Origin: Roseivirga sp.
GTDB taxonomy: Bacteria; Bacteroidota; Bacteroidia; Cytophagales; Cyclobacteriaceae
Direction: 5' to 3'
Assembly: GCA_021404565.1 (NCBI GenBank)
Contig: JAAWWF010000027.1
Coordinates: 186,001 to 250,000, forward strand
DNA length: 64,000 nucleotides
The notes under the pieces are model-generated. The model had not been told where the DNA came from and did no database searches. It saw only the letters and a list, made by a program, of their open reading frames with translations. Below are positions 15,746 to 25,008 of this stretch, piece after piece. The first letter of the stretch is position 1; each line of letters starts with the position of its first letter. The position numbers and the translations under genes are program-made.

Positions 15746-16699
15746 ATGAGAGTAGTTTTAAAACACTATAGAAAGGTCCTTCTGATACTCAGTCTGATTG
15801 GACTCATAACCCACCATAGCAAAGCACAGGTCGAACCCGATTTTGTGGTGACTCCCATTGCCAAAAATATCTATAGCATTGTTTCACCATCCTTTGGTTT
15901 GCCCAACCCGGAAAACAAGGGCTGGAATTCCAACAGTCACTTTATCGTCACTGAAGAAGGGGTTCTGCTTTTTGATACCGGATCCTCCGAGTCAATCGGT
16001 CACAGAATTAAAAAGGCCATCACAACAATCACTGATCAACCCGTCCGTTGGGTAGTCAATTCTCACAGTCATGCAGACCATTGGCTCGGCAATGCCGCCT
16101 TTACCGACACCGTGATTGAGATTATTACCAGTAATCAAGCGCTGACAACAATGAAACAGGACGGACAGCCTTCTCTGGAATTTTATTCGCGGGTGACCAA
16201 AGGCACCATTGGTACTACTCAACTGGTGTACCCTACCCACCTATTGGATCAAAATAAAAAACGCAATTTCGGAGGAGTAGCTATTGAATTCATTTTTTCT
16301 AATGATGGACACTCTCCGGGAGATCTTTTGATGTGGCTGCCACAACAGAAAATCATTTTTGGGGGCGATGTACTGAGTTCCGATTGGATGCCGGTAATTA
16401 CTGGTCATGGAAATGTTCCGAATTTAATCAACACCCTTAATCACATAGCTGAATTAAAACCGGCCATAGTCTTAACGGGGCATGGGAGTGCCACCACGGC
16501 AAGGTCAGTAAAGCGAGATGCTGATTTATTATCCAGTGTTTGGAATCAGGTAAAAGAGGACTATGCAGATAACAAGGACTCTGATGAAACCTTGCTAAAT
16601 GTCAAAACCAGGCTGGAACCGATATACGGCTCATTATATAAAGATTTTGCCGCGGAAATCGAGCGCCATGTTAAGCTGATGTATAAGCTACAACAGTAG
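15746..16699 (+). CDS. Exported MBL-fold metallo-hydrolase
   Basis: The protein has 317 residues. The signal peptide ends HHSKAQ, then comes a metallo-beta-lactamase fold: VLLFDTGSSES, the zinc motif NSHSHADHWLGN (HxHxDH, residues about 107-112), SNDGHSPGDLLMWLP and GGDVLSSDW, and VLTGHGSAT with the late histidine. It resembles subclass B-like periplasmic hydrolases of unknown substrate; it is not evidence of antibiotic resistance by itself. ATG 15746 is chosen over the TTG at 15734. No obvious partner gene is nearby. Confidence 0.88.
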   Translation: MRVVLKHYRKVLLILSLIGLITHHSKAQVEPDFVVTPIAKNIYSIVSPSFGLPNPENKGWNSNSHFIVTEEGVLLFDTGSSESIGHRIKKAITTITDQPVRWVVNSHSHADHWLGNAAFTDTVIEIITSNQALTTMKQDGQPSLEFYSRVTKGTIGTTQLVYPTHLLDQNKKRNFGGVAIEFIFSNDGHSPGDLLMWLPQQKIIFGGDVLSSDWMPVITGHGNVPNLINTLNHIAELKPAIVLTGHGSATTARSVKRDADLLSSVWNQVKEDYADNKDSDETLLNVKTRLEPIYGSLYKDFAAEIERHVKLMYKLQQ

Positions 16700-16978
16700 A
16701 GAGAACTCATTTCCGATGTCTGATCAGCAAGGCTTCTGCACGCTTTTGTTGATCTTCTTGACCAACCAGAAAAACACCTCACCTTCCCTCATCGCTCTTG
16801 GCCACCTACATTTTAAAATCAGAACAAAACAGGAACTTCTTCCATATCCATAAGTGTTGGATATGCCTGTGTTTTCAGGAAAATTTCAGCGGAAAAATGA
16901 GCTGTTAATCACAAGCGCTGAGGCACGGTCATAAAACAGATTTAAACTATATTCACGACCTGGATAAAGGTGAACCTA

Positions 16979-18835
16979 ATGGAGTACAACAAAGTATTGA
17001 GCTACATCAAAGATGTATTGACAAACATGCCGGCCGACTGGCTGAATCTTACAACACATCGCCTTGATATCTATGAAGAAAAATTCGCCAAAACCCAGTT
17101 TTTAGAGCAATTCGAGGTCTTATTCGATAACAACAATGCTGAATCATCAGCACTGAGTGAGCTGCCTACGGCTTTCGATTATATCCGACTGGGTCATCCA
17201 TTGTCTTCCGTATTGGAATGGGTTGTTTCCTGCCTGAACAATATAAAGCCTGAAAACGTCATCAGCTTTTCGTCCAAGGTAGCCCCGGTGTTGGCTGTGC
17301 TGAGAAAGAACCTGGTAGATGACAACAACACCCTCATCGCTTACACCGGAGGATTACCAGCCTCCTTTGATGCCGATATACTCAGAAATATCTATGGATA
17401 TCGCTTTGAGCTAAAGAAAGTTGATAGCATTGAGGAATTGACTGGATTCAACGGCAGCACGATTTTACTTTCGCAACAAGATGATATCTGCAGTTTTGAT
17501 CTTAGTCAGGCAAATGTCGCAGGAGTCGACTTTTTTATCAATACCCAGCCTCAACTAGGCAGTATTGTATTGGTCAATGGCGAAGAAAACGGAGCTTACG
17601 TTTCAGAAATCCAGCATGTTAGAAGAAGGGAAACCATCGCCATGACACCTGCCAATACCCTGGCAGCCTTAAATCACCTGGTAGACAATACCCCTGTTGA
17701 TCATAGTGGTATTGATGCTGATACCCATAAAACAATTGTCTTAGAGGCCATTAAGGAGATTACCGGTACCAATATCAAGGCGCTCGTGGGTTCCAGTGGA
17801 CTTTCTGTGCAATATGCCATCGTGATGGGGCTGGTGCATGATGCCATGGAAAAGCATCAGGGAAAGGCCATCAGGATTGTAGTACCACCCAATTGCTATG
17901 GAGGCACCAACGATCAGGCAAGGCGGGTTGCGGCCTGCTCTGACAATATCCAAGTAGTGGATCTACCGGTAGATGGTGGTCAGGATATGGTTCAAAGCAT
18001 CGATACAGTTTTAAGTAAAATTGCTGATGAGGATGCTGTGCCCTATATCATTGCTGAAATCCCTACCAACCCCAGGGTCGAGGTGCCCGACCTGATCAAA
18101 CTTAAGGATGTTTTAAGCAAAGAGCGCAAAACTCAGCAGGGTACTACGGCCATCGATCCGGTCTTTATTTTAGATCAGACATTCTGCCCCAATGTTCATT
18201 TTCTGGGAGAAAACGACATACTCTCTTCGGTAAGAACCATAGCTTATGTAAGCGGGTCCAAATTCCCAAGTGGTGGTAAATGTACTGCCGGCTTCTGTGT
18301 GGCCAATAAAAAAGCAGAGAGCTTAATGGAGAAAATTGATCTGCATCTGAGGCTTTGCGATAATGAAGCCACGGATCTTCAGGTGGAAATACTGGCGGCA
18401 CAGTTACCATCCATGAATCAGAGGATTGATGATGCCTATAAAAACACGCGTGAGTTCGTCAACTTTATCCACGACAACTTGCCCGGAGCAAAAATCAATT
18501 TTGTTTCTGAAGAACTGGCAAACCAGGGATTTACTCCTTCGGTATTTTCACTGGACCTACCCACTAAAGGAGATACTGCTGAGGAAAAAGAAGCCTATAA
18601 AAGAGCTTTGAACCTTAAATTAATCAATCTAATGATTCAGAAAATCCCCGATGAAAGCAAGTTCTGTGTGAGCTATGGACAATTAAAGGGATGCTACTGG
18701 ACCATACCCGCCACCTCCACCCAGGGAACAACCAAAGAGGGTGATAAGGATTATATCGTGCGCGTGGCACTGTCTGCCAAGCTTGACTTAAAACGTCACA
18801 AGCAAGTCTTTTCAGAGTTTGTCAGCAGTATTTGA
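16979..18835 (+). CDS. PLP-dependent enzyme, Cys/Met-metabolism-like
   Basis: The protein has 618 residues and is cytoplasmic. The C-terminal half has the aspartate-aminotransferase fold of the Cys/Met metabolism class: LVGSSGLSVQYAIVMGL, IIAEIPTNPRVEVPDL, PVFILDQTFCPNVHF, and the PLP-lysine region VSGSKFPSGGKCTAGFC. The N-terminal ~250 residues are an extra region unlike classical cystathionine synthases, so the substrate cannot be named. ATG 16979 is chosen because AAAGG lies 9 bases upstream; GTG 16970 is in frame. It is a single-gene unit closed by the terminator at 18884. Confidence 0.75.
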   Translation: MEYNKVLSYIKDVLTNMPADWLNLTTHRLDIYEEKFAKTQFLEQFEVLFDNNNAESSALSELPTAFDYIRLGHPLSSVLEWVVSCLNNIKPENVISFSSKVAPVLAVLRKNLVDDNNTLIAYTGGLPASFDADILRNIYGYRFELKKVDSIEELTGFNGSTILLSQQDDICSFDLSQANVAGVDFFINTQPQLGSIVLVNGEENGAYVSEIQHVRRRETIAMTPANTLAALNHLVDNTPVDHSGIDADTHKTIVLEAIKEITGTNIKALVGSSGLSVQYAIVMGLVHDAMEKHQGKAIRIVVPPNCYGGTNDQARRVAACSDNIQVVDLPVDGGQDMVQSIDTVLSKIADEDAVPYIIAEIPTNPRVEVPDLIKLKDVLSKERKTQQGTTAIDPVFILDQTFCPNVHFLGENDILSSVRTIAYVSGSKFPSGGKCTAGFCVANKKAESLMEKIDLHLRLCDNEATDLQVEILAAQLPSMNQRIDDAYKNTREFVNFIHDNLPGAKINFVSEELANQGFTPSVFSLDLPTKGDTAEEKEAYKRALNLKLINLMIQKIPDESKFCVSYGQLKGCYWTIPATSTQGTTKEGDKDYIVRVALSAKLDLKRHKQVFSEFVSSI

Positions 18836-18883
18836 ATGCCGGCAAAACCAGATTGGCCTATATCAGCGAACTCATAAAAAACA

Positions 18884-18914
18884 GAAAGCCTCGTCATTTT
18901 GGACAAGGCTTTTC
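18884..18914 (+). terminator. Rho-independent terminator
   Basis: AAGCCTCGTC-ATTTTG-GACAAGGCTT followed by TTCTC, about 50 bases after the PLP enzyme stop. It closely resembles the aconitase terminator at 3477-3508. Confidence 0.8.
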
Positions 18915-19109
18915 TCTGCATTGGATAGTAGGTTTTAAACAAGTTCGGGCTCAGTCCAAACCAAAACTAATGTCGGCCTAGGTATACCCCGGAATCAAAT
19001 TCCCTAAAATGCCCTATATCTAAACAAGGAAGTCTTTTTACCTTTTCCCTCCTGAATATTCTGGCCACCCTGATATCCAGGACTACTGGAGTACTTAAAG
19101 TCAATCCTT

Positions 19110-19739
19110 ATGAATAGCTCACTAATCCTCATCTTACTAGGTGCAATCAGTATTATTTTTTTAATCATCGTCAGAGTTAAAGGGACCAAATCAGAGACGT
19201 TGTCCTTTTTATCAACCATGATAGCCACATTATTCGGTGTACTACTGGCAGTAACGCTTTCGAACGCTGAGAATCTAAAGAAGGAAAAGTCCGACACCAT
19301 TAAATTGTTGAAATCGGCCCGCAACATTGTGAGTGGAACCTATGCCTATACCGATGTACTCGGCAACTATGCCACCGAACTCAAAAATGACTCTACCAAA
19401 AGTCAGTCAGCTCTGAAATCCTTCGAAACAAATAACCCCCTGCCCTATCCTGAGTTCATAGAGCCTATAATTTCCAGTGAGATAATTTCAAAAAACATCA
19501 CTGAAAACTCTCACGCAAAAATCTATACGAGTCTAATCAACCTTAAAAAAATCTCCTTATATCAAAGTATTGATCTGTACAAAAACAAACTCAACTACTT
19601 ATTCGACCTGGTCACCCTGGAAATAGAATATCAAAAGGGAAATATAAGTCTGACAGAATTGAATAATGAAGATGGTTCTAACATCGATATGCCTCCAGTC
19701 AGCGCATTAGATAAAGAATACAGGATCGATTCACATTAA
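19110..19739 (+). CDS. Hypothetical membrane protein
   Basis: The protein has 209 residues. Two hydrophobic segments lie near the N-terminus (SLILILLGAISIIFLIIV and MIATLFGVLLAVTLS), separated by a short polar loop. A mostly helical soluble domain follows with repeated Lys/Asn/Ser. This two-helix anchor plus soluble tail is seen in small sensor or effector partners, but I recognise no family. There is no close neighbour in the same operon; the next gene starts 102 bases on. Confidence 0.6.
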   Translation: MNSSLILILLGAISIIFLIIVRVKGTKSETLSFLSTMIATLFGVLLAVTLSNAENLKKEKSDTIKLLKSARNIVSGTYAYTDVLGNYATELKNDSTKSQSALKSFETNNPLPYPEFIEPIISSEIISKNITENSHAKIYTSLINLKKISLYQSIDLYKNKLNYLFDLVTLEIEYQKGNISLTELNNEDGSNIDMPPVSALDKEYRIDSH

Positions 19740-19841
19740 GTGCATAACAGGTTTTAAAGCCCATTGAATTTGCCATTTCATTCGGTCATTTCTGTTTTGC
19801 GCTGTTTTGAGCTAGATTACATCCGGCATTAAATCATAGAA

Positions 19842-20219
19842 ATGAGTTGGGATGTAGTCTTATTTAATTCAAAGCAAAAAATTATTTCCGTTGAAGACCT
19901 TGAGGTAAACCAATTGGAGCCTACGGATTTCTGCTCGATTTTAGAATCATCTTTTCCAAAAGTCATCATAGATAATAACCATAGAGAAATCAAAGGAAAG
20001 GACTTTTCAATCGACTATTTTATCGATGAAGAGCCTGTAAGTAATAAAATCCTGAGCCTCTATGGCGAAAATGCTTTGTTCCGGTTGGTTGAGTTATCCA
20101 GGGAATTCGATTGGCAAATTTTTGATACCGGACTAGATAAAATGATTGATTTAGAGAAATCTCATCAGAATGGGTTTGATAATCATCAAGAGCGAGTGAA
20201 ACAGATAATGAAAAAATAA
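19842..20219 (+). CDS. Conserved hypothetical protein (MSWDVVLF type)
   Basis: The protein has 125 residues and is cytoplasmic. It starts MSWDVVLFNSKQKI, then LEPTDFCSILESSFPK and IDYFIDEEPVSNKIL, with a charged helical C-terminus. I recall closely similar small proteins in many Bacteroidota, often stand-alone and sometimes near immunity-type genes, but no activity is known to me. The start is well defined by MSWDVV, typical for the group. Confidence 0.65.
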   Translation: MSWDVVLFNSKQKIISVEDLEVNQLEPTDFCSILESSFPKVIIDNNHREIKGKDFSIDYFIDEEPVSNKILSLYGENALFRLVELSREFDWQIFDTGLDKMIDLEKSHQNGFDNHQERVKQIMKK

Positions 20220-20262
20220 AACCCCTGGCATCGTCCCCGGTCACATAATCAATCATAGACTT

Positions 20263-22101
20263 TTGAGTAGCATAACGAGAAGAGACTTTATCAATGGAGC
20301 TTTGGCCATAGCCGGAACTTCCCTACTTCCCTATGGATGTAGTACTAATACTGTTCTGGATAAAATCGATCCCTTGTACTACCCACCTGCACTGACAGGA
20401 TTAAGGGGAAGTCATCCCGGATCAAACACCCACTCACATGCCAGAGCTTTGAACAAAAAGTCCGATTGGGGCCCCACAACCGAATTGACTGAGACCTATG
20501 ACCTGGTAGTCGTTGGGGCGGGCATCAGCGGACTCTCGGCAGCATACTTCTATCAGCAGAGGTTCGGACAAGATAAAAAAGTGCTCATCCTCGACAATCA
20601 TGACGACTTTGGAGGGCACGCCAAACGAAATGAACACACAATTGAAGGCCAGTTACGCCTGGCGCATGGAGGCTCACAATCTATTGTAGAGCCCAAACAG
20701 GCAAGCGAAGTAGTGCGTGCCTTATTTGAGGATTTAGGAATAAACGTAGAACAGTTTAAAACAGCCTACGACAAGGACTTTTACAAGCGCCATAACCTGG
20801 GGGCAGTCACCTACTTCAACAAAGAAGCATTTGGCGAAAACAAAATAGTGAAACATCCCTATTGTAATTACCCCAACTATGTAGAAGGGATCTTGATGGA
20901 TGTAAAGCTTTCCAGGGAAGAGGCGGCCCAACAGGCCCCACTGAGCGAGCGGGGAAAAGAACAATTATTCAGGGTATTGAATGGTGGTTTACATGAGATC
21001 GCTGTTCCCAAAGAAGAGATCGAAGATTATGTTAGTTCTCATTCCTACTTCGATTATCTGAAAAACACTTTGGGCGTTGACGATCCCGGAGTATTGAGAA
21101 TGGCCCGACACTCTGCTTTGGACTGGGGAAGCACCGGTACCGATCTTATGTCCATCAGCGAAGCCAAAAGCAGCGGTGCTATGGGTTTTGCTCCAAAGGC
21201 CGTATACGATGAAGATAATCCCTACATCTATCATTTCCCCGATGGCAATGCCAGCATTGCGCGCGCATTGGTGAAAAAAATGATCCCGGCTGTGGGCAAG
21301 GGAGGCAATATAGAAGAACTTGTATTATCAAAGTTCCGATATCATGAACTGGATAAGTCGGGTAATGCTGTTTGCATCAGGTTAAATAGTACCGTGGTTA
21401 ATGTAAGCCATGGAGGAGCTCCTGAAGATTCGAGCGAGGTTTTGGTAAAGTACATCAACGCTGAAAAAGCCTATCAGGTCAAAGCAAAAAATGTAGTAAT
21501 GGCTTGCTACAACATGATGATTCCACATATTGTATCAGATCTTCCCAAAGAGCAGGAATCGGCATTAAGACTTCAGACGAAAAGTCCATTGCTTTACACC
21601 ACTGTGGGCCTTAGAAACTGGAAGGCAATGAAGGAAATGGAAATCGGACTGGCCATGTCACCGGGCAATGTACATCAGGCAGTTATGATGGATTTCCCTG
21701 TGAGTATCGGAGGCTATGAGTATACCAAAACTCCCAATGACCCATGCGTTATTCAGATGATAAGCTGTCCTTATGGAGAAACACCGGGCACTCCCGCAGC
21801 CGAACAATACAGCGAAGCCAGATATAAAATGTTGGGCTTACAATTCAATGACTACGAAGAAGAAATCCGGGCGCATTTAGGCGGTATGCTCACCAGCGGG
21901 TCCTTTGATTTTGACAGGGATGTTGAAAGTATCACGGTCAATCGCTGGGCACATGGCTATACCGTACCCGGGCCTGGAGATTCTGTAAAAAAGGGGAGAC
22001 AACCCTTTGGACGAATTTCCATAGCCAATTGCGACTCTGGACCTGGCTCAGATGCCAAAACCGCCATTGATATGGCATCAAGGGCCGTAAACGAACTGTG
22101 A
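20263..22101 (+). CDS. FAD-dependent oxidoreductase, spermidine dehydrogenase-like
   Basis: The protein has 612 residues. It starts at TTG 20263: the Tat-like signal TRRDFINGALAIAGTSLLPYGC begins at codon 5 and no ATG precedes it in frame. The FAD-binding dinucleotide fold is clear (YDLVVVGAGISGLSAAYFYQQRFG, then LILDNHDDFGGHAKRNEH). HFPDGNASIARALVKKMIP is the signature I associate with SpdH-type polyamine dehydrogenases. It is probably exported and linked to electron transport; substrate inferred only. A cysteine in the signal (GCS) could alternatively be a lipobox. Confidence 0.82.
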   Translation: MSSITRRDFINGALAIAGTSLLPYGCSTNTVLDKIDPLYYPPALTGLRGSHPGSNTHSHARALNKKSDWGPTTELTETYDLVVVGAGISGLSAAYFYQQRFGQDKKVLILDNHDDFGGHAKRNEHTIEGQLRLAHGGSQSIVEPKQASEVVRALFEDLGINVEQFKTAYDKDFYKRHNLGAVTYFNKEAFGENKIVKHPYCNYPNYVEGILMDVKLSREEAAQQAPLSERGKEQLFRVLNGGLHEIAVPKEEIEDYVSSHSYFDYLKNTLGVDDPGVLRMARHSALDWGSTGTDLMSISEAKSSGAMGFAPKAVYDEDNPYIYHFPDGNASIARALVKKMIPAVGKGGNIEELVLSKFRYHELDKSGNAVCIRLNSTVVNVSHGGAPEDSSEVLVKYINAEKAYQVKAKNVVMACYNMMIPHIVSDLPKEQESALRLQTKSPLLYTTVGLRNWKAMKEMEIGLAMSPGNVHQAVMMDFPVSIGGYEYTKTPNDPCVIQMISCPYGETPGTPAAEQYSEARYKMLGLQFNDYEEEIRAHLGGMLTSGSFDFDRDVESITVNRWAHGYTVPGPGDSVKKGRQPFGRISIANCDSGPGSDAKTAIDMASRAVNEL

Positions 22102-22115
22102 ACCCGAGGAGACAA

Positions 22116-22181
22116 ATGCCGTTGGAGAATTTTGAAGATCTCCACCAAAAAAGATACATTCAACAGGCATACGTCAGATAA
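22116..22181 (+). other. Candidate 21-codon leader ORF
   Basis: ATG 22116 has GAGGAG 8 bases upstream, a better ribosome binding site than that of the sigma gene it overlaps in another frame. It encodes MPLENFEDLHQKRYIQQAYVR. It could couple translation to the sigma gene, or be chance. Confidence 0.25.
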
Positions 22182-23025
22182 GATATCCACAACAAACAGA
22201 CACTACTTGAATTCAAACGAAGCATATCAGGCCGAATTCATCGGCTTCCAGAGCGAACTCAAATCTTATCTATATCGAATGGTGACTCATCGGGCACAGG
22301 CCGAAGATCTGGCACAAGACACCTACCTGAAGGCCTTTCAGAAAATTGATCAGTTCCAGGGAAAATCTTCTTTCAAAACCTGGGTTTTCTCAATTGCCAC
22401 TAACCTGGCGCGCGATTCATTTCGCGTACAGCAACGTTGGGGTGTCGATTGGATGGATTTGGTCAGAGATGCCCATGTCTCGGATGAAAAGCTGCTCAAT
22501 AAGAAATTTGAAGTGGCCAAAAACTCACCCCACGGCACCTTCGTAATGCACGAACACCTGAACTACTGCTTTACCTGTGTATCGAAGACCCTACTGCTGG
22601 AACAACAGATTTGCCTGCTGCTCAAAGAGGTGTATGGCTTTAAGATTGGTGAAATTATGCAGATAGCAGGCCTCACAGAAGGGAAAGTAAAGCATGCCCT
22701 CGCAGATAGCCGGAAAACCCTGACCAACATCTTTGAGCATAAATGCGTCCTCATCAACAAGAAAGGAGTATGCAGTCAATGCACCGGCTTAAACAACAAG
22801 TTCAATCCACGACAGGACAGCCATATAGAATCGAATAAGCTCAAAATCGTCAGGGAAAAAGAAGGCAAAAACTATAACCAACTCCTGGACCTCCGACTTC
22901 AAATGGTCAATAGCATTGATCCCCTCTCTGGCGAAGGCATTGATTTGCATAATTATCTGATAGAAAACTCACCGGAATGGGCCAAAAGCCAGATGGAAAA
23001 AGTAAAACTGAAAAAGGGTATATAA
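22132..23025 (+). CDS. ECF-type sigma factor with cysteine-rich C-terminal half
   Basis: The protein has 297 residues. Region 2 is clear (YRMVTHRAQAEDLAQDTYLKAFQKI, then FKTWVFSIATNLARD), and region 4 reads EVYGFKIGEIMQIAGLTEGK. It is longer than usual ECF factors. Before region 4 it has HEHLNYCFTC (an H-x3-C-x2-C pattern), and after it HKCVLINKKGVCSQCTG, so five cysteines plus histidine could bind a metal or sense redox state. The start is uncertain: TTG 22132 has GGAG close upstream, while TTG 22207 would shorten it. Two genes of unknown function follow closely (10 and 21 bases) and may be its partners or targets. Confidence 0.8.
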   Translation: MKISTKKDTFNRHTSDKISTTNRHYLNSNEAYQAEFIGFQSELKSYLYRMVTHRAQAEDLAQDTYLKAFQKIDQFQGKSSFKTWVFSIATNLARDSFRVQQRWGVDWMDLVRDAHVSDEKLLNKKFEVAKNSPHGTFVMHEHLNYCFTCVSKTLLLEQQICLLLKEVYGFKIGEIMQIAGLTEGKVKHALADSRKTLTNIFEHKCVLINKKGVCSQCTGLNNKFNPRQDSHIESNKLKIVREKEGKNYNQLLDLRLQMVNSIDPLSGEGIDLHNYLIENSPEWAKSQMEKVKLKKGI

Positions 23026-23034
23026 ACAGCTGTA

Positions 23035-23484
23035 ATGAATAAAGGAGATAAACAGAGTTTCAGATCGGTTCTTCTGAAAGAGGAGTGCAACGGAATGACT
23101 TGTGACTTCTCAGTGATCAACATGCGCGATACACATCTGATTGATATTTTACTTATCAAATTTTCAGGAGAGTATCGTCCGGGCTCTCAGGGCAAAGCAG
23201 AATCAGGCTATTTGGTCGGAATGGTGAAACTCGGCATAGAGGTCTGGAGGCCCTTTAAAGTAGCCATCGATCTTCAGGATGTAAAGTACGAATGGGGCGA
23301 TGACATGGCCCTGCTTTTTGATGCGCCTGAAGATTTAAAAACCGTTGTTATTGTAGGGAAAGATAACAAACGGGCGATATCTACTCTTTTGTATGGTATA
23401 GATACTGATAAGGATGCCGTAGACAACAAGTTCTTCTTTGATGAATTTGCAAGGGCCATCGACAAGTTGAAAAAGATGAAATAA
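23035..23484 (+). CDS. Hypothetical protein downstream of sigma factor
   Basis: The protein has 149 residues and is cytoplasmic. It contains LLKEECNGMTCDFSVINMRD (two cysteines), VWRPFKVAIDLQDVKYEWGDD and LKTVVIVGKDNKRAISTLLYG. It appears alpha/beta, but I recognise no family. It starts 10 bases after the sigma factor stop, so it is probably co-transcribed, and an accessory or regulatory role with the sigma factor is possible but unproven. Confidence 0.6.
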   Translation: MNKGDKQSFRSVLLKEECNGMTCDFSVINMRDTHLIDILLIKFSGEYRPGSQGKAESGYLVGMVKLGIEVWRPFKVAIDLQDVKYEWGDDMALLFDAPEDLKTVVIVGKDNKRAISTLLYGIDTDKDAVDNKFFFDEFARAIDKLKKMK

Positions 23485-23505
23485 GATGATACAGCAATCT
23501 TAAGC

Positions 23506-24378
23506 ATGACGGTACCGGAAATCTATAACATATGGAAGGCGCAATGGGAGAAGGGAGAAATTCGCGTCCATGGCATCGATCGATTTCCCAACATTTCCTA
23601 CAAGCTTCGGGAAAAGAAGCATTTCTGGAATACAAAGGACATCAGTGTGCTGGTGGACTTTCTGAAACAAAAAGACAAAAAATGGTTTGTAGCCAATCTG
23701 TTTGCTGTCCAGAAGACCATTCCCGAGCAACTTTTCGAGCCCTTTATCGATGCTGCCATTAATGAATCGGACCCTAGCCTTAATAAAGAGTATATCAATC
23801 CTTGTTTAAGAGTGTTTGGGTTTCAAAGAGTGTTTGTATTACTGGATCAGCGCTTTCGGGAGGGCAACAATCAGGTGAAAGTTGGCGTTTGCAAAGCCTA
23901 CTATTGGGCCCGATCACCCTTGGTAAAGATGAGTAAAGGAGATGGCCCCTGGGAAACAAAAGGGCACCTGACCAAATGGAATGGCCATTATTATGGAACT
24001 TATGATTGGGAAAATGATGTATTCTTTGAAATGACCCAACTGGAGGTTGCGGAATGTCAGAAAGTTTCAGCTCCACTTTATGCCAGGAGAAACAAACTGC
24101 TGATTGAAGAGTTTTTGCACAATCGGGACATCGATGTTCGGTATCAGATTAAGCTGGCCTTACCTGAAAGAGAGTCTTCCTTTTTCAAGTTGAACAAAGC
24201 ACTGGCTAAAGCATATTTCCAGGAACTTAAAAATAACCACGTACCGGAAAATTCAGCTGATCTCAAATTAAAAAAACGCCTTGGGCTTTTGGGAAACCAC
24301 AGGCTATTCAGGTTTTTCGTCAAAATGAAAAACAAGCGGAACAAGAAAAAAGGGCTGATCAGTCTAAAGAATAAATAA
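23506..24378 (+). CDS. Hypothetical protein, HEAT-like helical
   Basis: The protein has 290 residues and is cytoplasmic. The middle region is helical with repeat-like segments (DISVLVDFLKQKDKKWFVANLFAVQ, then LFEPFIDAAINES and FGFQRVFVLLDQRF), reminiscent of HEAT or armadillo-type repeats that count single-subunit changes. The end is very basic (KMKNKRNKKKGLISLKNK). I do not recognise the family. It is the third gene of the run that starts with the cysteine-rich sigma factor. Confidence 0.6.
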   Translation: MTVPEIYNIWKAQWEKGEIRVHGIDRFPNISYKLREKKHFWNTKDISVLVDFLKQKDKKWFVANLFAVQKTIPEQLFEPFIDAAINESDPSLNKEYINPCLRVFGFQRVFVLLDQRFREGNNQVKVGVCKAYYWARSPLVKMSKGDGPWETKGHLTKWNGHYYGTYDWENDVFFEMTQLEVAECQKVSAPLYARRNKLLIEEFLHNRDIDVRYQIKLALPERESSFFKLNKALAKAYFQELKNNHVPENSADLKLKKRLGLLGNHRLFRFFVKMKNKRNKKKGLISLKNK

Positions 24379-24553
24379 CACCAGATAATACAGTCAATGA
24401 GTACATGCCTTGACAGGATTTCTCTTCATGTCCAACAATCTGATCTGTAAGGAGCCTGCTACCCTTTCCATTCAGCACCTTTTCCAGTTGGGTATTAAGC
24501 AGCTTTTTATCAACTTCCTGAGACAAATGTTTCAGGTACAATAAAAAACAGCA

Positions 24554-24964
24554 ATGGAGGTATTCTTTTATGGCTTATTTATGGACATCACCATTTTGTC
24601 GAAAAACGGCATTCAGCCATCGAATCCAAGATCTGGCTATCTCAATGATTATGCCCTGAAAATTGGAAACCGTGCCTCTTTGATTCCCTCTGAGGGAGAA
24701 AAATCTTATGGTATATTGATGACTGTTGATTCTGAAGCTATTAATAAGCTCTATGCCGAAGCCAGTGTGGCAGACTATATTCCTGAGGAGGTAGAAATTA
24801 CGATCAACTCAAATGAAACTGTAACGGCCACCTGCTACAATTTACCTGCAGCGTCACTTACCGGAACCAATGCAGCTTATGCCGAATCCCTATATCAACT
24901 CGCCAAACAGCTCGATTTCCCGGAAGACTACCTGGAGAAGATCAAAAGCATGGCAAACAGCTGA
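24554..24964 (+). CDS. Gamma-glutamylcyclotransferase-like protein
   Basis: The protein has 136 residues. The start MEVFFYGLFMDITILSKNG matches the AIG2/GGCT fold, where a YGx(L/F)M stretch forms the substrate loop; GYLNDYALKIGNRASLIPSEG follows, and SYGILMTVDSEAINKLYAEA is the family's conserved strand-helix. The usual catalytic glutamate region is EGEKSYGI or near LYAEA; I cannot be sure which is active. It is cytoplasmic, of general gamma-glutamyl metabolism type. Confidence 0.75.
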   Translation: MEVFFYGLFMDITILSKNGIQPSNPRSGYLNDYALKIGNRASLIPSEGEKSYGILMTVDSEAINKLYAEASVADYIPEEVEITINSNETVTATCYNLPAASLTGTNAAYAESLYQLAKQLDFPEDYLEKIKSMANS

Positions 24965-25008
24965 CCTTATCAGCATCTGAGTCAAACCCGCAACCGAACC
25001 AACACACC

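Noticed and set aside
15746-16699. Beta-lactamase-type antibiotic resistance gene
   Set aside because: The MBL fold alone does not show lactam cleavage; many such exported hydrolases act on other esters.
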